Positions 9,180 through 17,888 of a stretch of 37,058 nt of DNA are shown piece after piece. The translations under genes were made by a program, and so were the position numbers. The notes below the pieces were generated by a model that made no database searches, was not told where the DNA came from, and worked only from the letters and a program-made list of their open reading frames with translations. Origin of the DNA: Lewinellaceae bacterium (lineage in GTDB: Bacteria > Bacteroidota > Bacteroidia > Chitinophagales > Saprospiraceae); the NCBI GenBank assembly GCA_024642625.1, contig JAHEAU010000007.1, forward strand, positions 1 through 37,058. Direction: 5' to 3'. The stretch's first letter is position 1; each line of letters begins with the position of its first letter.

Positions 9180-10250
9180 TTAAAGCCAGTTTTTCTTGCG
9201 GAAATACCTGATCAAACCCAGTGCACATAAAACCATGACAAACCATACAATGGGATAGCCCCATCGGCTGTGCAACTCCGGCATATGGTCAAAGTTCATT
9301 CCGTAGACTCCGACGATGAAGGTCAATGGAATGAAAATGGTGGCGATGATGGTCAACACTTTCATCACTTCATTGGTCCGGTTACCCAACAAGGCCAGAT
9401 GTGTTTCACGAAGTTCTACACAGAATTCCCGATGCGTATCGAGGATTTCCTGGACCTGGATCAGATGATCATGGACATCACTCAGATACCGGCGCGTTGA
9501 ATCCGAGATCAATGGGTTTTCATCACGATAAAGGGTACTGATGGCATCTCGCAAAGGATTGACTACCCGACGAAATTGTTGGAGTTGTCGTTTTCGTTGT
9601 TGGAGGTGCTGAAGGGACAAACTATCCTGATCCCGAAAGAACTCTTCTTCGATGGATTCGAGTTCATCGCCGATATTCTCCAAGATGAAAAAATAGTTGT
9701 CAACGATCAGGTCGATCAGGGCATAGAGCAGATAGTCATTTCCTTTGGTCCGCAATCGGGATTCCGGATTTTTCATTCGCTCCCGAATAGGATCGAAAAT
9801 ATCGCCGGGACGTTCCTGAAATGTCAATAAATATGTGGGTCCCAGAATAAAGCTGATTTGTTCCCCTGTATCTGATTCTTCTGTTGAACGGTGATCCAGC
9901 ATCCGCATTGTGAGAAAGACCTGATCCACATATTCTTCTACTTTAGGACGTTGTTCGGAGTTGACAATATCCTCCAGGATCAGAGAATGGATCTGAAATG
10001 CTCGTCCAAACTCCTCAATCAACTCTGTATCATGGATACCGTCAACATTGATCCAGTTCAATCCGGACCATGAAGCCCAGTCTTGCAGATGTTGAACATC
10101 GCTAACAATGGTAGATTCTACCCCATCGGGAGATTCTGTTATCCGCTGAATAGCCTGGACATCACCCTCCAGATCTCCAATGTATACTATAGCCCCGGGG
10201 GGCAGTCCTGACTTCTTGGATCGTCTGTGTTTTTTTGACTTCGGGGCCAT
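9180..10250 (-). CDS. corA: Magnesium/cobalt transporter CorA
   Basis: C-terminal TM pair with IFIPLTFIVGVYGMNFDHMPEL (YGMNF) and preceding helical cytoplasmic domain. Confidence 0.96.
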   Translation of the reverse strand: MAPKSKKHRRSKKSGLPPGAIVYIGDLEGDVQAIQRITESPDGVESTIVSDVQHLQDWASWSGLNWINVDGIHDTELIEEFGRAFQIHSLILEDIVNSEQRPKVEEYVDQVFLTMRMLDHRSTEESDTGEQISFILGPTYLLTFQERPGDIFDPIRERMKNPESRLRTKGNDYLLYALIDLIVDNYFFILENIGDELESIEEEFFRDQDSLSLQHLQQRKRQLQQFRRVVNPLRDAISTLYRDENPLISDSTRRYLSDVHDHLIQVQEILDTHREFCVELRETHLALLGNRTNEVMKVLTIIATIFIPLTFIVGVYGMNFDHMPELHSRWGYPIVWFVMVLCALGLIRYFRKKNWL

Positions 10251-10266
10251 GATTAAGCTGTTTTGA

Positions 10267-10854
10267 TCAATGTGTCCTAACAGGTACGCCCAAAAACGAA
10301 CAAACGATCTTCATGACCTCAGACAATGCCAATTTCAGATCGTCATTCATGACGGTTTTGTCAAAATTATCCTTGTATGTCAATTCCTTGGTTGCCCGAT
10401 CAATTCGTTTTTGCAAGCTTTTGGCATCTTCAGTTTTTCTGTTTTTTAATCGTTCAATCAAGGTGTCCAGAGAGGGTGGTTGAATAAAAATAGACAATGC
10501 CTGATCTCCATATTCCTTTTTCAAGTTGAGTGCACCCTGGACATCAATATCAAATATGACAGCCTTCCTTTCAGAGAGGATACGGTCCACTTCACTGCGC
10601 AAGGTGCCATAGTATTGATCGGTATAGACCTCTTCCCATTCCAGGAATGCCCCTTGACTGACCATTCTTCTAAATTGTTCAGTCGTTAAAAAGTAATAGT
10701 CCCGTCCATTGATCTCCATCGGTCTTCTGGCGCGGTTTGTAGCCGATATAGAAAACCTCAATTCGGGAATCGTTTGCAATAGATGTTTCACAATGGTGGT
10801 TTTCCCGGCTCCTGATGGAGCTGTAATGACCACTAATTTACCCGAATTGGTCAT
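10267..10854 (-). CDS. gmk: Guanylate kinase
   Basis: VITAPSGAGKTTIVKHLL P-loop, SATNRARRPMEINGRDYYFLT, FLEWEEVYTDQYYGT. Confidence 0.97.
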   Translation of the reverse strand: MTNSGKLVVITAPSGAGKTTIVKHLLQTIPELRFSISATNRARRPMEINGRDYYFLTTEQFRRMVSQGAFLEWEEVYTDQYYGTLRSEVDRILSERKAVIFDIDVQGALNLKKEYGDQALSIFIQPPSLDTLIERLKNRKTEDAKSLQKRIDRATKELTYKDNFDKTVMNDDLKLALSEVMKIVCSFLGVPVRTH

Positions 10855-11729
10855 AGGATATTGGCCAGTTGTTCCTTGATCTTTTCAAGCTCATTTTTCA
10901 TCAAGATCACGATTTGTTGGATCCCGGAATCATATGCTTTGGCACCCAGGGTATTGATCTCCCGACCAATCTCCTGACTGATAAAATTGAGTTTTCTTCC
11001 CTTTTCCCGGTCATCTGTTTCGATTTCCTGGAGAAAATAGATGCAGTGTTGTGCCAATCTCACCTTCTCTTCATTGATATCCATTTTTTCCAGATAGAAC
11101 AACATCTCCTGTTCGTAGCGATTGTGGTCGACTTGTTCGTTTTCAAGAAACTCTGCCAAATTTTGACGAATCCGGGAACGCGTCTTTTGGATGCGCTCAT
11201 GTTCTAACGGTGTCAATTGTTCGACAAGTGCCTGGATGGATTCGATGCGAAGGACAAGATCTGAAGCCAGTGCTGCACCTTCTGTTTTTCGAAAATGGAT
11301 AAATGCCTGGAAAGCCTCGAGTAATCCCTGATGAGTCAATTGCCATTCCATTTCAGAGGAAACACTTTCACTGGGGGTGAGCACTTGAGGAATGCGGAGT
11401 ACCTGGGTAATGATATCCCCTGTTGGGATACCACATTCTGAGGCCAGGGCTTGAATCTCCCGGACATATTTTCGAAATAGGACTGGATCGATAGATGGTG
11501 CTTCGACAGCATGCTCGGATCCAGTAATGGTAATGTTCAGTTCAACTTTTCCTCGTTCGACATAAGAACTGACCATCTGGCGAATTTCCATTTCCTTATC
11601 TTTGAAAAGGAGAGGCATTTTGATGCGAAGATCGAGGAATTTGGAATTGACAGAACGCAGTTCCACTTCAGCCTTGATCTGGCCAGAGAGAACGGAGGCC
11701 CGCCCATAGGCGGTCATGGAGTGCAACAT
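10851..11729 (-). CDS. yicC: YicC/YloC-family endoribonuclease
   Basis: SMTAYGRAS N-terminus, ELRSVNSKFLDLRIKMP, C-term RKLNFISQEIGREINTLGAKAYD; 4-nt overlap with gmk. Confidence 0.93.
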   Translation of the reverse strand: MLHSMTAYGRASVLSGQIKAEVELRSVNSKFLDLRIKMPLLFKDKEMEIRQMVSSYVERGKVELNITITGSEHAVEAPSIDPVLFRKYVREIQALASECGIPTGDIITQVLRIPQVLTPSESVSSEMEWQLTHQGLLEAFQAFIHFRKTEGAALASDLVLRIESIQALVEQLTPLEHERIQKTRSRIRQNLAEFLENEQVDHNRYEQEMLFYLEKMDINEEKVRLAQHCIYFLQEIETDDREKGRKLNFISQEIGREINTLGAKAYDSGIQQIVILMKNELEKIKEQLANIL

Positions 11730-11903
11730 GCAGTGGTATTGATTAAAAAGCAAAGATAACCATTCACATCTGCTTGAAATCCAGCTGTTCAGCAGAATTT
11801 TTTTTCAATACCTCTTTCCTGAAACCAAAAAAAAGGCGATCTTTGCAACCGCTTTTTCCGTAAGGAGAAAATCATTCATAACTGATTCTAAACCAGCACC
11901 CTA

Positions 11904-12215
11904 ATGAGAAAGGCTGATTTGGTCAATGCCATCGCGGAAAAAACAGGCGTCCCTAAGGTTGATGTCCTGGTGACATTGGAAACCTTCTTCAAGGAAGTCA
12001 AAAGCTCTCTATCTGATGGAGAGAATGTATATATCCGGGGCTTTGGCTCCTTTGTGATTAAAAAACGGGCGAAAAAGATCGGCCGTCACATCAAGAAAAA
12101 TATGGCCATTGAAATACCGGAACATTTCATTCCGTCTTTCAAGCCGGCCAAAGTGTTTGTAGAACAGGTCAAAGGAAATGTGACCGAACTGCCGACTGAA
12201 GAGAACGAAGATTGA
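11904..12215 (+). CDS. HU/IHF family DNA-binding protein
   Basis: KADLVNAIAEKTG...VYIRGFGSFVIKKRAKKIGRHIKKN...IPSFKPAK; acidic C-terminal tail. Confidence 0.93.
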   Translation: MRKADLVNAIAEKTGVPKVDVLVTLETFFKEVKSSLSDGENVYIRGFGSFVIKKRAKKIGRHIKKNMAIEIPEHFIPSFKPAKVFVEQVKGNVTELPTEENED

Positions 12216-12997
12216 TGCAACGACCGCAGTTCATTGCGTTTTTTGTAGCAATCCTTGCTGTTATTCTTCTCTATTTCGGATTTCGGACCAAACCGGTCAC
12301 GTTCGACCAGATTGAACAGACCAGAGAAGCATCGGCAACCACAACGGATGTCAACACATTGATTGCTGAAGCCCGTCGAGACTTAAACAGTTCACAGGCT
12401 GGTCAGATCATCGCTCTTGAACAGACTTTGGATTCAGAAACACCTGATGCCGAGACGTTAAAAGCACTGTCTTCAACCTGGTATGACTTGGGTTATGGAG
12501 CCATTGCCGGACACTATGCTGCAGAGGTGGCTGAAATGGAAATGACCGCTTCAGCCTGGAATATCGCTGGCAGCACGTTTTCACTTGCTCTGCAGCAAAG
12601 TGAGGATGAAAAGATTCGGGCGTATTGTCTTGAAAACGGTGTTTCAGCCTTTGAAAAGGCTATTTCATTAGAACCCGGGCAAATTCAACATCGCCTTAAT
12701 TTAGCGTTGTTGTATACCGAGATGCCACCACAGGATAACCCCATGAAAGGAATCTTGATGTTGGTGAATCTTAATAAAGAATATCCAGATGAACCAACCA
12801 TCCTTTTTCAATTAGGACGGTTGGCAATTCAGACGGGACAAATCGAGAAGGCCGTAGAACGGTTGCGACAAGCAGCTTCTTTGCAGCCCGAAAACAGAGA
12901 TACCTGGTGCCTTCTGGCACAAGCCGAAGAGGCAGCAGGTCATATGACAGAGGCTAAGGCAGCCCACGAAAAGTGTGAGAGAAAGAACAATTTGTAA
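12215..12997 (+). CDS. TPR-repeat protein with N-terminal membrane anchor
   Basis: Hydrophobic N-term FIAFFVAILAVILLYFGF; TPR-like helices (FQLGRLAIQTGQIEKAVERLRQAASLQPENRDTWCLLAQAEEAAG). TGATG stop/start overlap with HU gene. Confidence 0.8.
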   Translation: MQRPQFIAFFVAILAVILLYFGFRTKPVTFDQIEQTREASATTTDVNTLIAEARRDLNSSQAGQIIALEQTLDSETPDAETLKALSSTWYDLGYGAIAGHYAAEVAEMEMTASAWNIAGSTFSLALQQSEDEKIRAYCLENGVSAFEKAISLEPGQIQHRLNLALLYTEMPPQDNPMKGILMLVNLNKEYPDEPTILFQLGRLAIQTGQIEKAVERLRQAASLQPENRDTWCLLAQAEEAAGHMTEAKAAHEKCERKNNL

Positions 12998-13016
12998 TAG
13001 ATAAAATCGCGTAAGA

Positions 13017-13112
13017 ATGCCTTGCGGAAAAAAAAGAAAGCGGCATAAAATTGCCACACACAAGCGGAAGAAGCGTTTGCGGAAGAACCGTCACAAGAAG
13101 AAGAACAAATAG
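13017..13112 (+). CDS. 31-aa highly basic AURKAIP1/COX24-domain (bS22/mS38-like) protein
   Basis: MPCGKKRKRHKIATHKRKKRLRKNRHKKKNK*, below the ORF-track size cutoff; matches the Bacteroidota small basic protein commonly annotated AURKAIP1/COX24-domain, as I recall it. Confidence 0.85.
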   Translation: MPCGKKRKRHKIATHKRKKRLRKNRHKKKNK

Positions 13113-13119
13113 TTCATAA

Positions 13120-13330
13120 CCCGGTGCCTGTTTGCGCTTTTGCGCCCTGTAGAACAGGAACGGGGAACGGATCTTCTCAGCCGGTCTCTTTGCCACGCTG
13201 CATGAAAGAAAAACGCTGGTTCATGAAATCAGTCGCATGACTGGTTGCGATCTGGCGAGCCTAAAGTAGGCTCATTTCGCCAGATCCTCTCGAAAAGGAC
13301 TTCCAGCGCCGGGTGCCCCAAGCATCCGGC
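13120..13330 (+). promoter_or_regulatory. Structured 5' leader of RNase G/E gene (multiple hairpins)
   Basis: Hairpins: 13120-13164 (CCCG..CCTGTT/AACAGG..CGGG with GCGC-TTTT-GCGC tip), 13230-13243 (CAGTC/GACTG), 13249-13286 (GATCTGGCGA/TCGCCAGATC plus inner GCCTA/TAGGC), 13308-13330 (GCCGGGTGC/GCATCCGGC). Confidence 0.6.
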
Positions 13331-13407
13331 CTTTGTGCTATCCGTCCTCCCTACCTATTCCTCGGGTGTACTTCCGGAGTGAATACGGGCATCTCATTCA
13401 CCTCTCT

Positions 13408-14961
13408 ATGGTGGAAAAAGAACTGGTTATCCATTCCACGCCAACCGTCGTGGAAATTGCGATACTGGAAGAAGGCCGGCTCATGGAGCTCCACTACCAG
13501 AAGACCAACGATAATTTTACGGTAGGCGATATTTTCCTCGGGAAGATTCGCAAGCTCATACCTGGTCTGAATGCAGCCTTTGTTGATATTGGCCATCCAA
13601 AAGAGGCCTTTCTTCATTATACGGATCTTGGTCCAAAATTGCGCAGCCTGCGCAAATTCACTCAACAGTCCATCACCGGTGCCCACAATTCACCCTCACT
13701 TGACAAATTTGAGTTAGAACCTGAAATCGTCAAAACAGGAAAGGTCGATCAGGTTCTTGGAAAAAAGGACGAACTCCTCGTCCAGATTCTGAAAGAACCC
13801 ATCTCGACAAAAGGACCGCGACTCAGTTGTGAAATTACCATTCCGGGTCGTTATATGGTCCTTACCCCCTTTTCAGATGGGGTAGCTGTCTCCAAAAAAG
13901 TGAGCACACAAGAAGAAAAGAGACGCCTGGCCACATTGGTGGAAAGCATTCGCCCCAAAAACTTCGGTGTGATCATCCGAACTGCTGCAGAAGGCAAGAA
14001 AGTAGCCGACCTCCACGAGGAAATGACCGGCCTCCTAAACAAGTGGAAGGAAATCCACAAAAACCTCCATAAGGCCAAAGCACCAACCAAACTTCTCAGC
14101 GAGCTCGACAAGACCTCCTCCATCCTCCGGGATCTGCTCAACGATTCCTTCAACAGGATTGCCACGAACGACCGGGAGATGTACCTGCACATCAAAACAT
14201 ACCTGGAATCGATCGCTCCAGAACAGGTAAAGATTCTGACCCACTATAAAGGCAGCCGTTCTGTCTTTGAACAGTTTGGAGTCAGCCGACAGATCAAATC
14301 TTCCTTTGGTAAAACCTATACCCTTGCCAGTGGCGCCTACCTCGTCATTGAGCACACGGAAGCTATGCATGTAGTGGATGTCAACTCCGGCCCAAAAGTC
14401 GGTGGAACTGCCAGTCAGGAAAACATCGTACTCAGCGTAAATATGGAAGCGGCCAAGGAGATCGCCCGCCAAATGAGACTGCGTGATATAGGAGGCATTA
14501 TCATTATCGACTTTATTGATATGCGCAATGCCGATCACCGCAAGGAGCTATACCAGGAAATGCAAGGCTTTATGAAAAGCGACCGCGCCCAACATACGAT
14601 TCTGCCTCTAAGCAAATTTGGACTGATGCAGATCACTCGTCAGCGCGTACGGCCAGAGCTGAAAGTAGATACCTCCGAAGTCTGCCCCACATGCAGTGGC
14701 ACCGGCAACGTGAACGCCACAGTATTGATTACCGAAGACATCGAACGCGATTTGGATTTTATCATGCAAAACCGCGCCCGCGCCAAGGTCTCCCTCCATG
14801 TACACCCATTCATCGAGGCATTCCTGAAGCAGCATTTCCGCAAAATGCAACGGACATGGTACGGTCGCTACTACAAATGGATTCCGGTCTATGGCAACAG
14901 TGACTTCCCGATTACAAAGTATGTCTTCTTTGACGAAAATGAAGACGAGATTCGGCTTTGA
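13408..14961 (+). CDS. rng: Rne/Rng family ribonuclease (RNase G/E)
   Basis: MVEKELVIHSTPTVVEIAILEEGRLMELHYQK; HVVDVNSGPKVGG; IGGIIIIDFIDM; CPTCSGTGNV. Track start 13333 judged too early. Confidence 0.95.
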   Translation: MVEKELVIHSTPTVVEIAILEEGRLMELHYQKTNDNFTVGDIFLGKIRKLIPGLNAAFVDIGHPKEAFLHYTDLGPKLRSLRKFTQQSITGAHNSPSLDKFELEPEIVKTGKVDQVLGKKDELLVQILKEPISTKGPRLSCEITIPGRYMVLTPFSDGVAVSKKVSTQEEKRRLATLVESIRPKNFGVIIRTAAEGKKVADLHEEMTGLLNKWKEIHKNLHKAKAPTKLLSELDKTSSILRDLLNDSFNRIATNDREMYLHIKTYLESIAPEQVKILTHYKGSRSVFEQFGVSRQIKSSFGKTYTLASGAYLVIEHTEAMHVVDVNSGPKVGGTASQENIVLSVNMEAAKEIARQMRLRDIGGIIIIDFIDMRNADHRKELYQEMQGFMKSDRAQHTILPLSKFGLMQITRQRVRPELKVDTSEVCPTCSGTGNVNATVLITEDIERDLDFIMQNRARAKVSLHVHPFIEAFLKQHFRKMQRTWYGRYYKWIPVYGNSDFPITKYVFFDENEDEIRL

Positions 14962-14993
14962 TAACCTCTAAGTCACTAAGTTTACTTAAGCAG
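14962..14993. repeat. Word-like intergenic repeat (cctctaagtcactaagtttacttaag)
   Basis: Direct reading; same degenerate style as other intergenic repeats in the window. Confidence 0.5.
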
Positions 14994-15052
14994 TGAAATC
15001 CAAAGTCTTCTAGAGGATACAAGTCCTTCAGAAGTAGAAAGTAATCTCCTGA

Positions 15053-15081
15053 CGCCCCGACCCCGAGTCCTCGGGGGGAGG
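15053..15081. repeat. GC-rich palindrome copy 1: cgccccgaCCCCGAGtcCTCGGGGggagg
   Basis: Stem CCCCGAG/CTCGGGG; related copies at 26465-26494 and 26819-26840. Confidence 0.85.
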
Positions 15082-15351
15082 TCCGGATCCAGTCAGAATC
15101 GTATGGGTACTAAGAGGCTCCAAATGGCGAGTTTCTTAGTGGACTAACTTGTTCTAAACTCAGATTGATTCTGTCTCTTGTAAAATACCAACTATTGCAA
15201 CGACAATAACCTGAGTGGCTAGGTGGTAAATAAAACCACTTTAAAGATTTCCGCTTTCCATCTTCCACCTTGACTTGATGCTCACCAACACCTGCATTCT
15301 TGCGCTCACCAAGTAATTTTACTTCTATCTTGGTACTCAGCAAACTCATGT

Positions 15352-16818
15352 ATGTCCATCCGAAAGCTTGCTAGCGAAACGCTGATCTACGGTCTGTCCA
15401 GCATCCTTGGCCGGTTTGCCAATTTTCTGCTTGTTCCACTGTATACTTGGATTCTGGTCGATGCTGAGTTTGGCGACATCGCCTATTTCTATGCACTGAT
15501 GGGCTTTCTTAAGGTCCTCTATACCTTGCAACTGGATACAGCGTTCTTTCGATTCGGGCAGGATCCCGCCCATCGGCCAGCTGCGTTCACCGCTATCCTG
15601 CGCCCAGTTACATTGTACATTTTGTTCCTGACCGTCGGCCTGATCTTTCTCGCTCCATGGTCAGCAGAATGGACTGGATACCCCAATTATATTGAGGACT
15701 TCCGACTCATCGCTGTGATCCTTGCTCTGGATGCATTCACTGAGTTTCCACTCGCTCGATTGCGTCTTGAACAACGACCTCTTCGCTTCGCAGGTATTCG
15801 GATCACCGGCATCGTCGTCAACGTCCTCGCAAATGTGCTGTTCCTCCTTATCCTCCCCACTTGGCTGGATGAAACAGCGGCCCCCTGGCTCTACCCTGAA
15901 AGTCGCTTGATTCTGGTTTTGTGGGCCAATCTGATCGGCTCTGTCGTCACCTTTATCCTCGTGTCAAGAGATCTGCGATACCTGTTTGATGCGGGAAGCA
16001 AGGCGTTGTTCGGTCCGATGTTCCGGTATGCAGCGCCACTCATTCTGGTGGCTTTTGCTGGTGTCATTAACGAAATGCTGGATCGTCAGCTCTTGCGCTT
16101 CCTGCTCCCCGGAACGGATGAGGAAGTGCGTGCCCAGATCGGTATTTACGCGGCGAATTATCGACTGGCCATGGTGATCTCTCTCTTTACCCAAGCCTTT
16201 CGTTATGCTGCCGAACCATTCTTTTTTCGGGAATCGGCTTCTGCAAATGCACAACAAACCTATGCCCGTGTTTCCCGCATATTCACCTTGGTAGCCAGCA
16301 TCGGATTACTTGTTATTCTCCTCTTCCAGGATTGGCTGAAGTTCTTCATCGGTCGGGAAGGCAGCAGCTTTCATGAGGGCTTGAAAGTCTTACCTATCTT
16401 GCTGACAGCCAACATCTTGTTGGGCCTTTATTACAATTTTTCTGTCTGGTATAAACTCACTGACAAAACCCGTTTCGGAGCCTGGATTGCAGTTGGTGGA
16501 GCAGTGATCACCATACTCGGCAACGCCCTCTTTATCCCAGAATATGGCTATGTCGCCTCTGCATGGACTACTCTGGTCTGCTATGCTATCATGGTAATAG
16601 TGAGCTATTCCTGGGGTCAAAAACACTACCCTGTGCCCTATCCAATGGGTCGGATGGCGATGTTTGTTCTCTCTGCTCTGGTGGTCACCGGGATCGCAAG
16701 AACCACACTTTCTGATTTACCCAATATCACTCGGTTGATCGTTTATTTGGGGATTACCCTTGCCTTTATTCTGAGTTGGGGATGGTCAGAAAAGAAGTAC
16801 CTCCAAAGAGTTATCTGA
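15352..16818 (+). CDS. Polysaccharide/oligosaccharide flippase (MOP/Wzx-like)
   Basis: MSIRKLASETLIYGLSSILGRFANFLLVPLYTWIL..FGDIAYFYALMGFLKVLYTLQLDTAFFRF, ~12-14 TM. Confidence 0.88.
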   Translation: MSIRKLASETLIYGLSSILGRFANFLLVPLYTWILVDAEFGDIAYFYALMGFLKVLYTLQLDTAFFRFGQDPAHRPAAFTAILRPVTLYILFLTVGLIFLAPWSAEWTGYPNYIEDFRLIAVILALDAFTEFPLARLRLEQRPLRFAGIRITGIVVNVLANVLFLLILPTWLDETAAPWLYPESRLILVLWANLIGSVVTFILVSRDLRYLFDAGSKALFGPMFRYAAPLILVAFAGVINEMLDRQLLRFLLPGTDEEVRAQIGIYAANYRLAMVISLFTQAFRYAAEPFFFRESASANAQQTYARVSRIFTLVASIGLLVILLFQDWLKFFIGREGSSFHEGLKVLPILLTANILLGLYYNFSVWYKLTDKTRFGAWIAVGGAVITILGNALFIPEYGYVASAWTTLVCYAIMVIVSYSWGQKHYPVPYPMGRMAMFVLSALVVTGIARTTLSDLPNITRLIVYLGITLAFILSWGWSEKKYLQRVI

Positions 16819-16824
16819 CCTTTT

Positions 16825-16989
16825 TTAATAGGTAAAGGTCTTCAACCATCCCAAAATATCATGACGTTTCATGAATAGCCACAGAAGGCCCCAAAGACTG
16901 CCAAAGATCAACAACAGATTGATATTTCGCTTGGTACGATTCCACTTTTCCCGCCGACTTTCATACCGATATCGTGATGACTTACCCAT
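16825..16989 (-). CDS. 54-aa basic single-TM small protein
   Basis: Reverse-strand ORF MGKSSRYRYESRREKWNRTKRNINLLLIFGSLWGLLWLFMKRHDILGWLKTFTY*; below ORF-track cutoff; basic N-term then one hydrophobic helix. Confidence 0.6.
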   Translation of the reverse strand: MGKSSRYRYESRREKWNRTKRNINLLLIFGSLWGLLWLFMKRHDILGWLKTFTY

Positions 16990-17136
16990 AGTAGATCCTT
17001 GTTTCTAATCCCGTTTAAGAATATCATTCAGGAAAGAAATCTCAGCAGGACGTTTCTGCAAAAGGATGCAATTTAGTTTTTTTCGGGTCAACACTTTTTC
17101 TTCTGTAACTTGATTATGTTTACTGTAATGAAATAA

Positions 17137-17814
17137 ATGCTTCTTATGAAAAAAATCCTTCTGACACTTGCGTTTGTCATTCCCTGCACCTTTTTATTTT
17201 CGCAGGACTGGGTACTTGAATTTTATAAATCAGGAAATACAAACTTCTTGAGAAGTCAGATCTCCAAGAAAGTAGACCAGGGCTATCTTCCTGTTGGTAT
17301 TGAAGTTGCCCCTGATCCGAATGGCCAGGTTGTCAGTTTATATGTATTGTATATCAACGACCAGACCCTGGGCATAACCGCGTGGCAGCTTGAAACCTAT
17401 AACTCGGATCCAGAGATTGAGAGAGGGATCAAAACCATGGACCAGAAGGGATTTACGCCTAAAGAGATCGCTTTTTATGACGGGATCTATTATGTCATGT
17501 TTCTTAAATTTCCTAATGCAGCGACAGCATGGACAATTCAGAATGCTGAGTATTCTAACCAGGGGTTGTTGAGCACCATAAATAATTATAATACCCAGGG
17601 GTATGTTCCATTCGGAATGACGCTGAACCGCGGCAACCTTAACCTGTTGTTCATCAAGATACCTCTGAATTCATTATCAACATGGAAGGTGGAGGTTTAC
17701 GACGGATTACAGAATATGAAACAGGGAATTACACAGAAATACGGACAGGGATGGTCTCCCTGGGCAATCCTCATCGATGGCAATAAATATATCATCATGT
17801 TTTTAACGAGTTGA
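17137..17814 (+). CDS. Secreted protein of four ~46-aa internal repeats, function unknown
   Basis: Signal peptide KKILLTLAFVIPCTFLFSQ; four units each starting W-x-[LIV]-[EQ] with a G-[YFW]-x-P motif and ending in a hydrophobic strand. Confidence 0.8.
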   Translation: MLLMKKILLTLAFVIPCTFLFSQDWVLEFYKSGNTNFLRSQISKKVDQGYLPVGIEVAPDPNGQVVSLYVLYINDQTLGITAWQLETYNSDPEIERGIKTMDQKGFTPKEIAFYDGIYYVMFLKFPNAATAWTIQNAEYSNQGLLSTINNYNTQGYVPFGMTLNRGNLNLLFIKIPLNSLSTWKVEVYDGLQNMKQGITQKYGQGWSPWAILIDGNKYIIMFLTS

Positions 17815-17888
17815 TTCCGGGAAGACCCTCCAAACTATTTCTTTGTAGATTCTTGTTTCTGTTGTCGAGGAGATAGACTTCCTGACTG

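Noticed and set aside
13333-13407. N-terminal extension MCYPSSLPIPRVYFRSEYGHLIHLS of the RNase G/E ORF
   Set aside because: Family proteins start at about MxKELIIxSTP; extension lies in the leader, next to its hairpins.
14035-14538. 167-aa minus ORF inside rng
   Set aside because: Antisense to conserved RNase catalytic core; no independent evidence.
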